From Sulfitobacter sp. DFL-14 (GTDB lineage Bacteria > Pseudomonadota > Alphaproteobacteria > Rhodobacterales > Rhodobacteraceae): a DNA stretch of 64,000 nt. This document shows positions 26,485 through 34,909 of this stretch, one piece after another. Both the position numbers and the translations under genes were made by a program. The number at the start of each line of letters is the position of its first letter. Position 1 is the first letter of the stretch. The notes under the pieces are model-generated. The model searched no databases, was not told the DNA's origin, and saw only the letters and a program-made list of their open reading frames with translations. The stretch is from positions 196,304-260,303 of the forward strand of contig NZ_QBFD01000015.1 of NCBI RefSeq assembly GCF_003335585.1, in the 5' to 3' direction.

Positions 26485-26586
26485 TCACTTTTCGGGCAGG
26501 CTTTCGCTCAGCCATGCGTCCTTCATGCCGTTCTGCAGCCGCTCCAGATCATGCACCATTTCCCTATGCGCATCCTTTCGCCTCAT
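26485..26586 (-). CDS. 33-residue ORF with strong ribosome binding site
   Basis: The frame starts at ATG (complement of 26584-26586) with AGGAGAGG about 2 bp upstream and ends with TGA at 26485-26487. The peptide is highly charged and probably helical: MRRKDAHREMVHDLERLQNG, then MKDAWLSESLPEK. No family is recognised. The evidence is the unusually good Shine-Dalgarno and plausible composition. Chance occurrence is still possible. It is transcribed against tauR, whose array of palindromes lies just upstream of it. Confidence 0.45.
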   Translation of the reverse strand: MRRKDAHREMVHDLERLQNGMKDAWLSESLPEK

Positions 26587-26650
26587 GACCTCTCCTTTCG
26601 CCGGGTCCTGGTGGCGGCAAGGATGGTGCGCTTAGCTGAACAAACAGAGG

Positions 26651-26690
26651 GTGCACCGTGCGGTGCACAGCCTGTGTACACCTTGTGCAC
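26651..26690. promoter_or_regulatory. Phased array of GTGCAC/GTGTACAC palindromes
   Basis: GTGCAC occurs at 26651-26656, 26663-26668 and 26685-26690, and GTGTACAC at 26674-26681. The first two are the ends of a perfect 18-bp palindrome. Centres lie 12, 12 and 10 bp apart, roughly one helical turn. This looks like an operator array between tauR and the 33-residue ORF, but the binding protein is unknown. Confidence 0.5.
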
Positions 26691-26839
26691 GGGTTGCGTC
26701 GGCCGATTCTCTTCGACCAATGGAGTTGAACGAAACCAAAAGTCTCATTTATTGATTTACATGCGCAGAACGACCAGATAAACTCCCCCGCGTAAGGCAA
26801 TTCCATTTCGCGTACCGATATCTCCAGATTGATTGCCCG

Positions 26840-26849
26840 TTAGGTCCAA
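26840..26849 (-). promoter_or_regulatory. TauR-like motif 14 bp before tauR
   Basis: The minus strand reads TTGGACCTAA, one base from the CTGGACYTAA motif and close to the tpa and xsc motifs. Its position over the tauR ribosome-binding region suggests autoregulation. Confidence 0.45.
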
Positions 26850-26863
26850 TCTAAGGTAACGTC

Positions 26864-28327
26864 ATGGCCCTTCCCGTCGAAACCTTCTTTCTGCGCCCCG
26901 GCACACAGGGAACGCTGCAGCAGCAGATCCAGCAAATGATCGCCCAGGGCATCCTGTCGGGCCGGTTCCGGCCGGGCGAAAAGCTGCCCTCCACCCGCAG
27001 GCTGGCCGCACATCTCGGCGTCAGCCGGATCACCGTCACCATCGCTTACACCGAACTGCTGGCAAACGACTACCTGACCTCCAAGGGGCGGTCTGGTTAC
27101 TTCGTGTCGGGCAACGCCCCCACCCCACCCAGCTTTGCCCCGGCGGCGGAGCGGAAAGACGCGGTCGACTGGTCGCGCGCCATTGGCCAGAAGTTCAGCG
27201 GCGGCGCCACCGTGTCGAAACCGCAGGATTGGGCAAAGTTCCGCTATCCTTTCATCTATGGTCAGGCCGACCCGACCCTGTTTGATCATGCCAACTGGCG
27301 GCTTTGCGCCCTGCAGGCCCTGGGCCAGCGCGACTTTTCGGCCCTGACCACCGATTACTTCGACCGCGACGACCCGCAGCTGATCGAATTCATCGCAAGG
27401 CACACCCTGCCGCGCAGGGGCATCAACGCCCGGCCCGAACAGATCCTGATCACCCTGGGTGCGCAAAACGCCCTCTGGCTGACCACCCAGGTGCTGCTGA
27501 CCCAACGCAGACGCGCCGCAGTCGAAGACCCCTGCTATCCCGCGCTGCGTGACATCCTGACCCAGTCGCGCTGCCATATGACACCCGTCCGGGTCGATGC
27601 CGATGGCATCCCGCCCGATGCGATCCCCCCTGACACGGATGTCATCTTTACCACCCCCAGCCATCAATGCCCGACCAATGCCACCATGCCGATGGAGCGC
27701 CGCCATGCCCTGCTGGCCCGCGCCGGCGAGATGAACGCCCTGATTGTCGAGGACGATTACGAGTTCGAGATGTCCTTTCTCAAACCACCCTCACCGGCGC
27801 TTAAATCTCTCGATAGCGATGGCCGGGTGATCTATGTCGGCAGTTTTTCCAAGTCCCTGTTTCCGGGGCTGCGTCTTGGCTATCTCGTGGGGTCCGAACC
27901 TTTCATCAAGGAAGCCCGCGCTCTGCGCGCCTCCGTCCTGCGGCACCCGCCGGGTCATATCCAGCGCACCGCCGCCTATTTCCTGTCCCTGGGCCACTAT
28001 GATGCCCTGATCCGGCGCATGGGCAGCGCCCTGCAGGATCGGCGCGCGGTCATGGAAAAGGCCTTTTCAGAGCACGACCTGCGCATCTCCGGGCGCGGGT
28101 ATTACGGCGGTTCCTCCTTCTGGATGCGTGCGCCCGACGGGGTTGATACCGACGTGATGGCCCGCAGGCTGCATCAACAGAACGTGCTGATCGAACCGGG
28201 CCGCCCCTTCTTTACCGGCGCGCATCAACCATCGAACTACTACCGTCTGGCCTATTCCTCGATCCCCGCCGCCCGCATCCCGGAGGGCCTGGCCCTGGTT
28301 GCACAGGCAATCCGGGAGTTTTTCTGA
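26864..28327 (+). CDS. tauR: MocR-type (GntR/aminotransferase) regulator of taurine genes
   Basis: The 487-residue product joins a GntR winged helix (residues about 15-82: LQQQIQQMIAQGILSGRFRP, LPSTRRLAAHLGVSRITVTI) to a fold-type I aminotransferase domain. The PLP lysine is K330 in GSFSKSLFPGLRLGY. This is the MocR architecture of TauR, which activates taurine genes in Rhodobacter. The effector domain probably senses taurine through PLP. It is followed by xsc after a 113-bp region with paired TauR-like motifs. Confidence 0.9.
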   Translation: MALPVETFFLRPGTQGTLQQQIQQMIAQGILSGRFRPGEKLPSTRRLAAHLGVSRITVTIAYTELLANDYLTSKGRSGYFVSGNAPTPPSFAPAAERKDAVDWSRAIGQKFSGGATVSKPQDWAKFRYPFIYGQADPTLFDHANWRLCALQALGQRDFSALTTDYFDRDDPQLIEFIARHTLPRRGINARPEQILITLGAQNALWLTTQVLLTQRRRAAVEDPCYPALRDILTQSRCHMTPVRVDADGIPPDAIPPDTDVIFTTPSHQCPTNATMPMERRHALLARAGEMNALIVEDDYEFEMSFLKPPSPALKSLDSDGRVIYVGSFSKSLFPGLRLGYLVGSEPFIKEARALRASVLRHPPGHIQRTAAYFLSLGHYDALIRRMGSALQDRRAVMEKAFSEHDLRISGRGYYGGSSFWMRAPDGVDTDVMARRLHQQNVLIEPGRPFFTGAHQPSNYYRLAYSSIPAARIPEGLALVAQAIREFF

Positions 28328-28328
28328 A

Positions 28329-28361
28329 GTGGCCTTAGGCGCCTGTACTTTTTGGCCCTAA
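28329..28361 (+). promoter_or_regulatory. Predicted TauR operator upstream of xsc (direct repeats)
   Basis: GTGGCCTTAG at 28329-28338 and TTGGCCCTAA at 28352-28361 are direct repeats with starts 23 bp apart, the same spacing as the pair before tpa. They lie 80-112 bp before the xsc start, a good place for an activator. Confidence 0.55.
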
Positions 28362-28440
28362 CAGTAGTGAATATAGCCGCCTAGGGTGGGCCAAACGCCC
28401 GGGAATCGCGCGACTCACGAAATATTAAGGATCATCTGCG

Positions 28441-30219
28441 ATGAAAATGACGACCGAAGAAGCATTCGTAAAAGTCCTCCAACGTCACGGCATCGACAAT
28501 GCCTTTGGCATTATCGGGTCTGCGATGATGCCAATCTCTGACCTGTTTCCGCAGGCGGGTATCATGTTCTGGGACTGCGCCCATGAAGGGTCGGCCGGGA
28601 TGATGGCCGATGGCTTCACCCGGGCGACCGGCAAGATGTCGATGATGATCGCGCAGAACGGGCCCGGCATCACCAATTTCGTGACCGCCGTGAAAACCGC
28701 CTACTGGAACCACACGCCGCTGTTGCTGGTCACGCCACAGGCCGCGAACAAGACCATTGGCCAGGGTGGCTTCCAGGAAGTCGAACAGATGAAACTGTTC
28801 GAGGATATGGTCGCCTATCAGGAAGAGGTCCGCGACCCGACCCGCGTGGCCGAGGTGCTGACCCGTGTCATCGCCAAGGCCAAGCGCCTGTCCGGCCCAG
28901 CGCAGCTGAACATCCCGCGCGACTTCTGGACCCAGGTGGTGGACATCGAGATCCCCGAACCGATGGAATTCGAACATTCCCCGGGCGGCGAAGGCTCCGT
29001 CACCGCGGCGGCCAAACTGCTGAGCGGGGCGAGTAACCCCGTGATCCTCAATGGTGCCGGCGTGGTCCTCTCCGAAGGCGGCATTGACGCAGCCAAGGCG
29101 CTGGCCGAGCGGCTGGATGCCCCGGTCTGTGTTGGCTACCAGCACAATGACGCCTTCCCCGGCTCGCACCCGCTGTTTGCAGGCCCGCTGGGCTACAACG
29201 GGTCCAAAGCGGGCATGGAGCTGATCAAGGATGCCGATGTGGTGCTCTGCCTCGGCACCCGGCTCAACCCCTTCTCGACCCTGCCGGGTTACGGCATGGA
29301 ATACTGGCCCAAGGACGCCAGGATCATCCAGGTGGACATCAACGCCGACCGGATCGGGCTGACCAAGAAGGTCACGGTGGGCATCGTGGGTGACGCGGCC
29401 AAAGTGGCCAGGGGCATCCTGAACCAGCTGTCCGACGATGCGGGCGACGCGGGCCGCGCAGACCGCAAGGCAAAGATCGCCAAGGCGAAATCGACATGGG
29501 CGCAGCAGCTTTCCTCGATGGATCATGAAGAGGACGATCCGGGCACCACATGGAACGAACGCGCCCGCAAGGACAAGCCGGACTGGATGTCGCCCCGCAT
29601 GGCATGGCGTGCGATCCAGTCGGCGCTGCCGCGCGAGGCGATCATCAGCTCGGACATCGGCAACAATTGCGCCATCGGCAATGCCTATCCCGATTTCGAC
29701 GCGGGCCGGAAGTACCTCGCACCCGGTCTCTTTGGCCCCTGCGGCTATGGCCTGCCCGCCATCGTGGGTGCCAAGATCGGCCAGCCTGATGTGCCCGTCG
29801 TGGGTTTTGCGGGTGACGGTGCCTTTGGCATCGCGGTCAACGAGTTGACGGCAATCGGACGTGGCGAATGGCCGGCGGTCACGCAGATCGTCTTCCGCAA
29901 CTACCAATGGGGTGCGGAAAAGCGGAACTCGACCCTGTGGTTCGACGACAACTTCGTCGGCACCGAGCTGGACACCAAGGTGTCCTATGCGGGCATCGCC
30001 CAGGCCTGCGGGCTGCAGGGTGTCGTGGCGCGCACTATGGATGAACTGACGGCGGCCCTGAAACAGGCAATCGACGACCAGATGAACCACGGCAAGACCA
30101 CGCTGATCGAAGCCATGATCAACCAGGAGCTGGGCGAACCCTTCCGCCGCGACGCGATGAAAAAGCCGGTCAGTGTTGCGGGCATCTCGAAGTCCGACAT
30201 GCGGCCGCAGCCGGTCTGA
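28441..30219 (+). CDS. xsc: Sulfoacetaldehyde acetyltransferase
   Basis: The 592-residue product is a thiamine-diphosphate enzyme. The catalytic glutamate is E49 in AHEGSAGMMADG. The ThDP-binding GDG is at 458-460, followed by AFGIAVNELTAIGRGEW, and FRNYQWGAEKRN. It converts sulfoacetaldehyde and phosphate to acetyl phosphate and sulfite in the cytoplasm. It starts the rightward operon xsc-ackA-tauE-soeA-DUF-soeB-soeC, with gaps of a few bases or overlaps. Confidence 0.96.
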   Translation: MKMTTEEAFVKVLQRHGIDNAFGIIGSAMMPISDLFPQAGIMFWDCAHEGSAGMMADGFTRATGKMSMMIAQNGPGITNFVTAVKTAYWNHTPLLLVTPQAANKTIGQGGFQEVEQMKLFEDMVAYQEEVRDPTRVAEVLTRVIAKAKRLSGPAQLNIPRDFWTQVVDIEIPEPMEFEHSPGGEGSVTAAAKLLSGASNPVILNGAGVVLSEGGIDAAKALAERLDAPVCVGYQHNDAFPGSHPLFAGPLGYNGSKAGMELIKDADVVLCLGTRLNPFSTLPGYGMEYWPKDARIIQVDINADRIGLTKKVTVGIVGDAAKVARGILNQLSDDAGDAGRADRKAKIAKAKSTWAQQLSSMDHEEDDPGTTWNERARKDKPDWMSPRMAWRAIQSALPREAIISSDIGNNCAIGNAYPDFDAGRKYLAPGLFGPCGYGLPAIVGAKIGQPDVPVVGFAGDGAFGIAVNELTAIGRGEWPAVTQIVFRNYQWGAEKRNSTLWFDDNFVGTELDTKVSYAGIAQACGLQGVVARTMDELTAALKQAIDDQMNHGKTTLIEAMINQELGEPFRRDAMKKPVSVAGISKSDMRPQPV

Positions 30220-30222
30220 TCT

Positions 30223-31323
30223 GTGCCGGGGCCGATACTCGTCCTCAATGCGGGATCCTCGTCGATCAAATGCGCGCTTTTCGGCGCGCATTTCCGCGAG
30301 ATGCTGCGGGTCGAGGCGACGGGGATCGGTGCCCGGGGCGCGGTGAAAGTCAGCGGCGCAGCGCCGCGCACCCTGTCCCTGCCGGACAATGCCGCCGCGC
30401 TGCGCGCGGTGACGGATGCGCTGGCGGCGGAAGGTGCAGCGCTGGACCGGCTCGCGCTGGTGGCGCATCGCGTCGTGCATGGCGGGGATGAATTCACCGC
30501 CCCGGCGCGCATCACCGACAAGGTCCGCGCGGGCATTGAGGCCTGCATCCCACTGGCGCCGCTGCATAATCCGCATCACCTGGCCGCCATCGACTGGATC
30601 GCGCAGACCGCCCCGTCGCTGCCGCAGGTGGCCAGCTTCGACACCGCCTTTCACGCCACTGTGCCCGAGGTCGCCCGGCGATACGCTCTGCCCGACCTGC
30701 CTGCCACGCGCGGGCTGCGGCGCTACGGCTTTCATGGCAACAGCTATGCCGCACTTACCCGCGCCCTGCCGGAGATGACCGGCGCGCCGCTGCCCGCGCG
30801 GTTGCTGGCACTGCATCTGGGTAACGGTGCCTCGCTCTGCGCGATCCGGGAGGGCATGTCTGTGGCCACCACCATGGGTTATTCGCCCCTGGGCGGGCTC
30901 ACCATGGGCACCCGCGTCGGCGTGATCGACCCCGGCGCAGTGCTGGAACTGGTCTCTCGCGTCGGGCTGCCGCAGGCCGATCAGATCCTCAGCGCGCAGA
31001 GCGGGTTGCTGGGGCTGTCGGGCCTCAGCGGCGACATGCGTGAACTGGCTGCCAGTGACACGCCTCAGGCCGCCTTCGCCCGCGATCACTTTGCCTATTG
31101 GGCCGCACGTCAGGCCGGGTCGATGTTCGCCGCCATGGGCGGCTGTGACGCCATCGCCTTTACCGGCGGCATCGGCGAGAACGACGCGGACATCCGCACC
31201 CGCATCACCGATCTGCTGCGCTGGGCCGGAGACCTGCCTGTCCATGTTGTCCCCGCCGCCGAAGAGGCGCATATCGCCATGCAGGCCGCGCAGCTGACCG
31301 GCATCGACACCGCCGATGCCTGA
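30223..31323 (+). CDS. ackA: Acetate kinase
   Basis: The 366-residue product has the ASKHA fold of acetate/propionate kinases: ILVLNAGSSSIKCALF at the N-terminus, HRVVHGGDEFT, RRYGFHGNSYAAL, and LHLGNGASLCAI. It makes acetate and ATP from acetyl phosphate, the Xsc product. The start is GTG, 3 bp after the xsc stop. Taurine clusters more often carry phosphotransacetylase (pta) here. No pta is in this window. Confidence 0.93.
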   Translation: MPGPILVLNAGSSSIKCALFGAHFREMLRVEATGIGARGAVKVSGAAPRTLSLPDNAAALRAVTDALAAEGAALDRLALVAHRVVHGGDEFTAPARITDKVRAGIEACIPLAPLHNPHHLAAIDWIAQTAPSLPQVASFDTAFHATVPEVARRYALPDLPATRGLRRYGFHGNSYAALTRALPEMTGAPLPARLLALHLGNGASLCAIREGMSVATTMGYSPLGGLTMGTRVGVIDPGAVLELVSRVGLPQADQILSAQSGLLGLSGLSGDMRELAASDTPQAAFARDHFAYWAARQAGSMFAAMGGCDAIAFTGGIGENDADIRTRITDLLRWAGDLPVHVVPAAEEAHIAMQAAQLTGIDTADA

Positions 31324-32074
31324 TCCCTGGTTCCCCCTGCCCCTCACCCCGGTCGAGGTGGCACTGCTGCTTGGCATCACCTTCGCCGCCGGTCTCGTGC
31401 GAGGGTTCGCAGGCTTTGCTCTGTCGGCGCTGGTGATGGCAGCAGCGGCCAGTTTCATCGCGCCGATCCTGTTGATCCCGATCCTGTGGTTTCAGGAAAT
31501 GGCGGCCAGCCTGCTGATGGCACGCGGCGGCTGGCAGTCCGCGAACCGAACCCGCGCGGGTCTGCTGGTTGCAGGCAACTGGATCGGCTGGCCCCTGGGC
31601 CTCTGGCTGACCGTAAGCCTGCCCCCCACCGCGTCTGGCCGCATCGCATTGGGCATGATCCTTGTGCTGGCCGCCCTGCAGATGCTCAAGGTCAACATCC
31701 CCGCCCTCGCCACCCGTGGCGGCACGCTCATTGCCGGGGTGCTGGCCGGTATCGTCTCTGGCGTGGCACATGTGGGCGGGATGGTGGTTGCGCTCTATGT
31801 GCTCAGCCAGAACGATACGGCGCGGACCATGCGTGGCACCCTGGTGCTTTACCTCTTTGTCGGCTCTCTTGGATCGTTGATATACCTTCTGGCTTTTGGC
31901 GTGATGACCCTTGCGTCAGCACAGGCTGCCATGTTCCTATTGCCGGTGACATTGCTTGGCGTCTGGCTCGGTACCAGGCTCTTTAATCCAAGGTGGGAAC
32001 CCTACTACAAACCCTTATGTCTCAGCCTTCTGATCGGCTTGGCGATGCTCTCGCTGATCCGCAGCCTTATCTGA
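31316..32074 (+). CDS. tauE: TauE/SafE-family membrane exporter
   Basis: The 252-residue product is very hydrophobic, with about eight membrane segments, and has the TauE/SafE repeats: AAGLVRGFAGFALSALVMAA and VLAGIVSGVAHVGGMVVALY. Proteins of this family encoded beside xsc are thought to export sulfite, sulfoacetate or sulfate. It overlaps ackA by 8 bp, so it is translationally coupled. Together with SoeABC it removes toxic sulfite. Confidence 0.88.
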   Translation: MPDPWFPLPLTPVEVALLLGITFAAGLVRGFAGFALSALVMAAAASFIAPILLIPILWFQEMAASLLMARGGWQSANRTRAGLLVAGNWIGWPLGLWLTVSLPPTASGRIALGMILVLAALQMLKVNIPALATRGGTLIAGVLAGIVSGVAHVGGMVVALYVLSQNDTARTMRGTLVLYLFVGSLGSLIYLLAFGVMTLASAQAAMFLLPVTLLGVWLGTRLFNPRWEPYYKPLCLSLLIGLAMLSLIRSLI

Positions 32075-32095
32075 CTCCCAAAAAGGACCCGAGTG

Positions 32096-34909
32096 ATGAA
32101 CCAGCCCAAGCTGAACCTGAGCCCGAAAGTGTCAGATGAGGTGCGCAAGACGACCTGCTACATGTGCGCCTGCCGCTGCGGGATCAATGTTCACCTCAAG
32201 GAGGGCAAGGTCGCCTATATCGAGGGCAACCGCGACCATCCCGTGAACAAGGGTGTGCTTTGCGCCAAGGGGTCGGCAGGGATCATGCAGCACAATGCGC
32301 CCGCGCGCCTGCGTGCGCCGCTGAAACGTGTCGGGCCCAGAGGATCGGGCGAGTTCGAGGAAATAAGCTGGGACGAGGCCTATCAGATCGCCGCCGACTG
32401 GCTGGGGCCCATCCGCGAGTCAAATCCGGAAAAACTGGCCTTCTTCACCGGGCGCGACCAATCGCAATCCTTCACCAGCCTCTGGGCACAGGCCTTTGGC
32501 ACACCGAATTATGCGGCACACGGTGGGTTCTGCTCGGTCAACATGGCCGCTGCGGGCATATACACCATGGGCGGCGCTTTCTGGGAATTCGGCCAGCCTG
32601 ACTGGGACCATACCAAGCTGTTCATGCTGTTCGGCGTGGCGGAGGACCACGACAGCAACCCGATCAAGATGGGGATCGGCAAGATCAAGGGGCGCGGCGC
32701 GCGGGTCATCGGGGTCAATCCCATCCGCACGGGCTATAACGCCGTGGCAGACGATTGGGTCGGGATCACCCCGGGCACCGACGGGCTGTTCATCCTGTCG
32801 ATGATCCATTGCCTGATGAAGGCGGGCAAGATCGACCTGCATTACCTTGCGCAATACACCGATGCCCCGGTTCTGGTGAACAATGATGAAAAGTCGCCGG
32901 AGTTCGGGCTCTACCTGCGCGATGAGGATGGCAAGCAACTGGTCATGGACCGTGTGACCAAGAAGCTGACACCCTATGACCAGCCCGGTGTGAAGCCGGA
33001 CCTGTCCGCCACCTACCGCGCAAAGGGGGTGACCCACCGGCCCGTGTTCCACAAGATGGCCGAAATGTACCTGAGCGAGGACTACGCCCCCGAAGCCGTC
33101 GCAGAACGTTGCGGCCTGCCCGCAAACCGCATCCGAGCCATCGCATCGGAACTTGCCCGCGTCGCCTTTGAAGAGGCGTTCGAGCTGGAACACAAATGGA
33201 CCGACTTCCGGGGCGAGACCCATGACACGATGATCGGCCGCCCGGTCAGTTTCCATGCGATGCGCGGGATCTCGGCCCATGCCAACGGCTTCCAGACCTG
33301 CCGCGCGCTGCATGTGCTGCAGATCATCCTCGGCACGGTCGAGGTGCCCGGCGGTTTCCGCTTCAAACCACCCTACCCCAAGCCCGCAACCGCACATCCC
33401 AAGCCCCATGTCGGCATGACGCCGGGGGGGCCGCTGAACGGCCCGCACCTCGGCTTTGTCCATGGCCCCGATGATCTGGCGCTGAAGCAAGACGGCACAC
33501 CCGCCCGCATCGACAAGGCGTTCACCTGGGAAAACCCCATGTCCTCCCACGGGCTGATGCATATGGTGATCTCGAACGCCCATGCGGGCGATCCCTACAA
33601 GATCGACACGCTGTTCATGTATATGGCGAACATGTCGTGGAACTCCTCGATGAACACCGGCGGCGTGATGCAGATGCTGACCGACAAGGACGAGAACGAC
33701 AATTACGTCATCCGGCATATCATCTATTCGGATGCCTATAGTTCGGAGATGGTGGCCTATGCCGACCTGATCCTGCCCGACACGACCTATCTGGAACGGC
33801 ATGACTGCATTTCCCTGCTGGATCGCCCGATCTGCGAGGCCGACGCCGCCGCCGACGCGATCCGCTGGCCGGTGGTGGAGCCGGACCGCAATGTGAAGGG
33901 CTTCCAGTCCGCGCTTTGCGATCTGGGAGCGAAGCTGGGCCTGCCCGGCTTCGTGAACGAAGATGGCAGCCAGAAATACGCCGACTATGCGGATTACATC
34001 ACCAACCACGAACGCCGCCCCGGCATCGGCCCGCTGGCAGGCTGGCGGATGGGGGCAAACGGCCTGCAACACGGGCGCGGCGGACCGAACGAAGGGCAGC
34101 TTGACAGCTACATCAGGAACGGCGGCTTTTTCGCCGAACACATCCCCGACGGTGCAAATTACTACAAACCCTGGAACCGGGCCTACCAGGACTGGGCGGT
34201 CAAACTGGGCCTCTACGACAGCCCGCAACCCTATCTGTTCTCGCTCTACGTGGAGCCGATGCGCAAGTTCCAGCTTGCTGCCGAGGGCCATGGCGACCGC
34301 CAGCCACCTGAACATCTGCGCGAGCGGATCAAGGCGACGATGTCACCCCTGCCGATCTGGTACGAGACCGACCAGCAGGGCAACGAGGGTTTCACCATCA
34401 ATGCCCTCACCCAGCGGCCGATGGCAATGTATCACTCCTGGGGCAGTCAGAACGCCTGGCTGCGTCAGCTGCACGGCCACAACCCGCTGTACCTGCCAAC
34501 AAAACTGATGCGGCAGCATGGCCTGTCGGATGGCGACTGGGTGCGGGTCAGCTCGCCCCACGGCGAAATCACCGTGCCGGTGATGGAGATGGCTTCGCTG
34601 AACGAGAATACCGTCTGGACCTGGAACGCCATCGGCAAGCGCAAGGGAGCCTGGGCGCTGGACAAGGATGCGCCGGAAGCGACCAAAGGCTTCCTGCTGA
34701 ACCATCTGATCCATGAATTGCTGCCCCCCAAGGCGGACGGGATGCGTTGGGCCAACTCCGATCCGATCACGGGTCAGGCGGCTTGGTTCGACCTGAAAGT
34801 GCGCATCGAAAAGTCCGAAGCGCCCAGGGAAGCACGGCCCGAATACCCGCCACTCAAGTCACCGGTTCCGCAGGCCCCGGAAAACCTGGCATGGAAGGTT
34901 GGCAAATGA
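32096..34909 (+). CDS. soeA: Sulfite dehydrogenase, molybdopterin catalytic subunit
   Basis: The 937-residue product is a DMSO-reductase-family molybdenum enzyme. The N-terminal 4Fe-4S ligands are C21-x2-C24-x3-C28 and C56 (TTCYMCACRCG and GVLCAKG). There is no Tat signal, so it should stay cytoplasmic, as SoeA does. The C-terminal molybdopterin-dinucleotide domain includes the SWGSQNAWLRQLHGHNPLY segment. With SoeB and SoeC it oxidises sulfite to sulfate and reduces quinone. The ATG at 32096 is chosen over the GTG one codon earlier, since AAGGA lies upstream. Its stop overlaps the next start (ATGA). Confidence 0.93.
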   Translation: MNQPKLNLSPKVSDEVRKTTCYMCACRCGINVHLKEGKVAYIEGNRDHPVNKGVLCAKGSAGIMQHNAPARLRAPLKRVGPRGSGEFEEISWDEAYQIAADWLGPIRESNPEKLAFFTGRDQSQSFTSLWAQAFGTPNYAAHGGFCSVNMAAAGIYTMGGAFWEFGQPDWDHTKLFMLFGVAEDHDSNPIKMGIGKIKGRGARVIGVNPIRTGYNAVADDWVGITPGTDGLFILSMIHCLMKAGKIDLHYLAQYTDAPVLVNNDEKSPEFGLYLRDEDGKQLVMDRVTKKLTPYDQPGVKPDLSATYRAKGVTHRPVFHKMAEMYLSEDYAPEAVAERCGLPANRIRAIASELARVAFEEAFELEHKWTDFRGETHDTMIGRPVSFHAMRGISAHANGFQTCRALHVLQIILGTVEVPGGFRFKPPYPKPATAHPKPHVGMTPGGPLNGPHLGFVHGPDDLALKQDGTPARIDKAFTWENPMSSHGLMHMVISNAHAGDPYKIDTLFMYMANMSWNSSMNTGGVMQMLTDKDENDNYVIRHIIYSDAYSSEMVAYADLILPDTTYLERHDCISLLDRPICEADAAADAIRWPVVEPDRNVKGFQSALCDLGAKLGLPGFVNEDGSQKYADYADYITNHERRPGIGPLAGWRMGANGLQHGRGGPNEGQLDSYIRNGGFFAEHIPDGANYYKPWNRAYQDWAVKLGLYDSPQPYLFSLYVEPMRKFQLAAEGHGDRQPPEHLRERIKATMSPLPIWYETDQQGNEGFTINALTQRPMAMYHSWGSQNAWLRQLHGHNPLYLPTKLMRQHGLSDGDWVRVSSPHGEITVPVMEMASLNENTVWTWNAIGKRKGAWALDKDAPEATKGFLLNHLIHELLPPKADGMRWANSDPITGQAAWFDLKVRIEKSEAPREARPEYPPLKSPVPQAPENLAWKVGK

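Larger units (their letters stand above)
26329..26863. other. Stretch between the lipoprotein gene and tauR
   Basis: This 535-bp stretch holds a terminator at 26356-26388, a 33-codon minus-strand ORF with a strong ribosome site, a phased array of GTGCAC-type palindromes, and the tauR operator motif. Each is listed separately. The larger frames here have no family resemblance. Confidence 0.5.

Noticed and set aside
18399..26671. Shared 14-mer GTGCGGTGCACAGC before the helicase and near tauR
   Set aside because: A 14-bp match between two places in a 64-kb GC-rich window is expected by chance several times.
26350..26781. Plus-strand open frame of 143 codons before tauR
   Set aside because: Covers a terminator, an operator-like palindrome array and has no family features or ribosome site.
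28432..31458. Minus-strand open frame of 1008 codons across xsc and ackA
   Set aside because: It is the antisense shadow of two well-supported genes in GC-rich DNA. Its translation is rich in His, Arg and Gly and matches no family.
32420..34315. Minus-strand open frame of 631 codons inside soeA
   Set aside because: Antisense to a molybdopterin enzyme with clear Fe-S and domain motifs.
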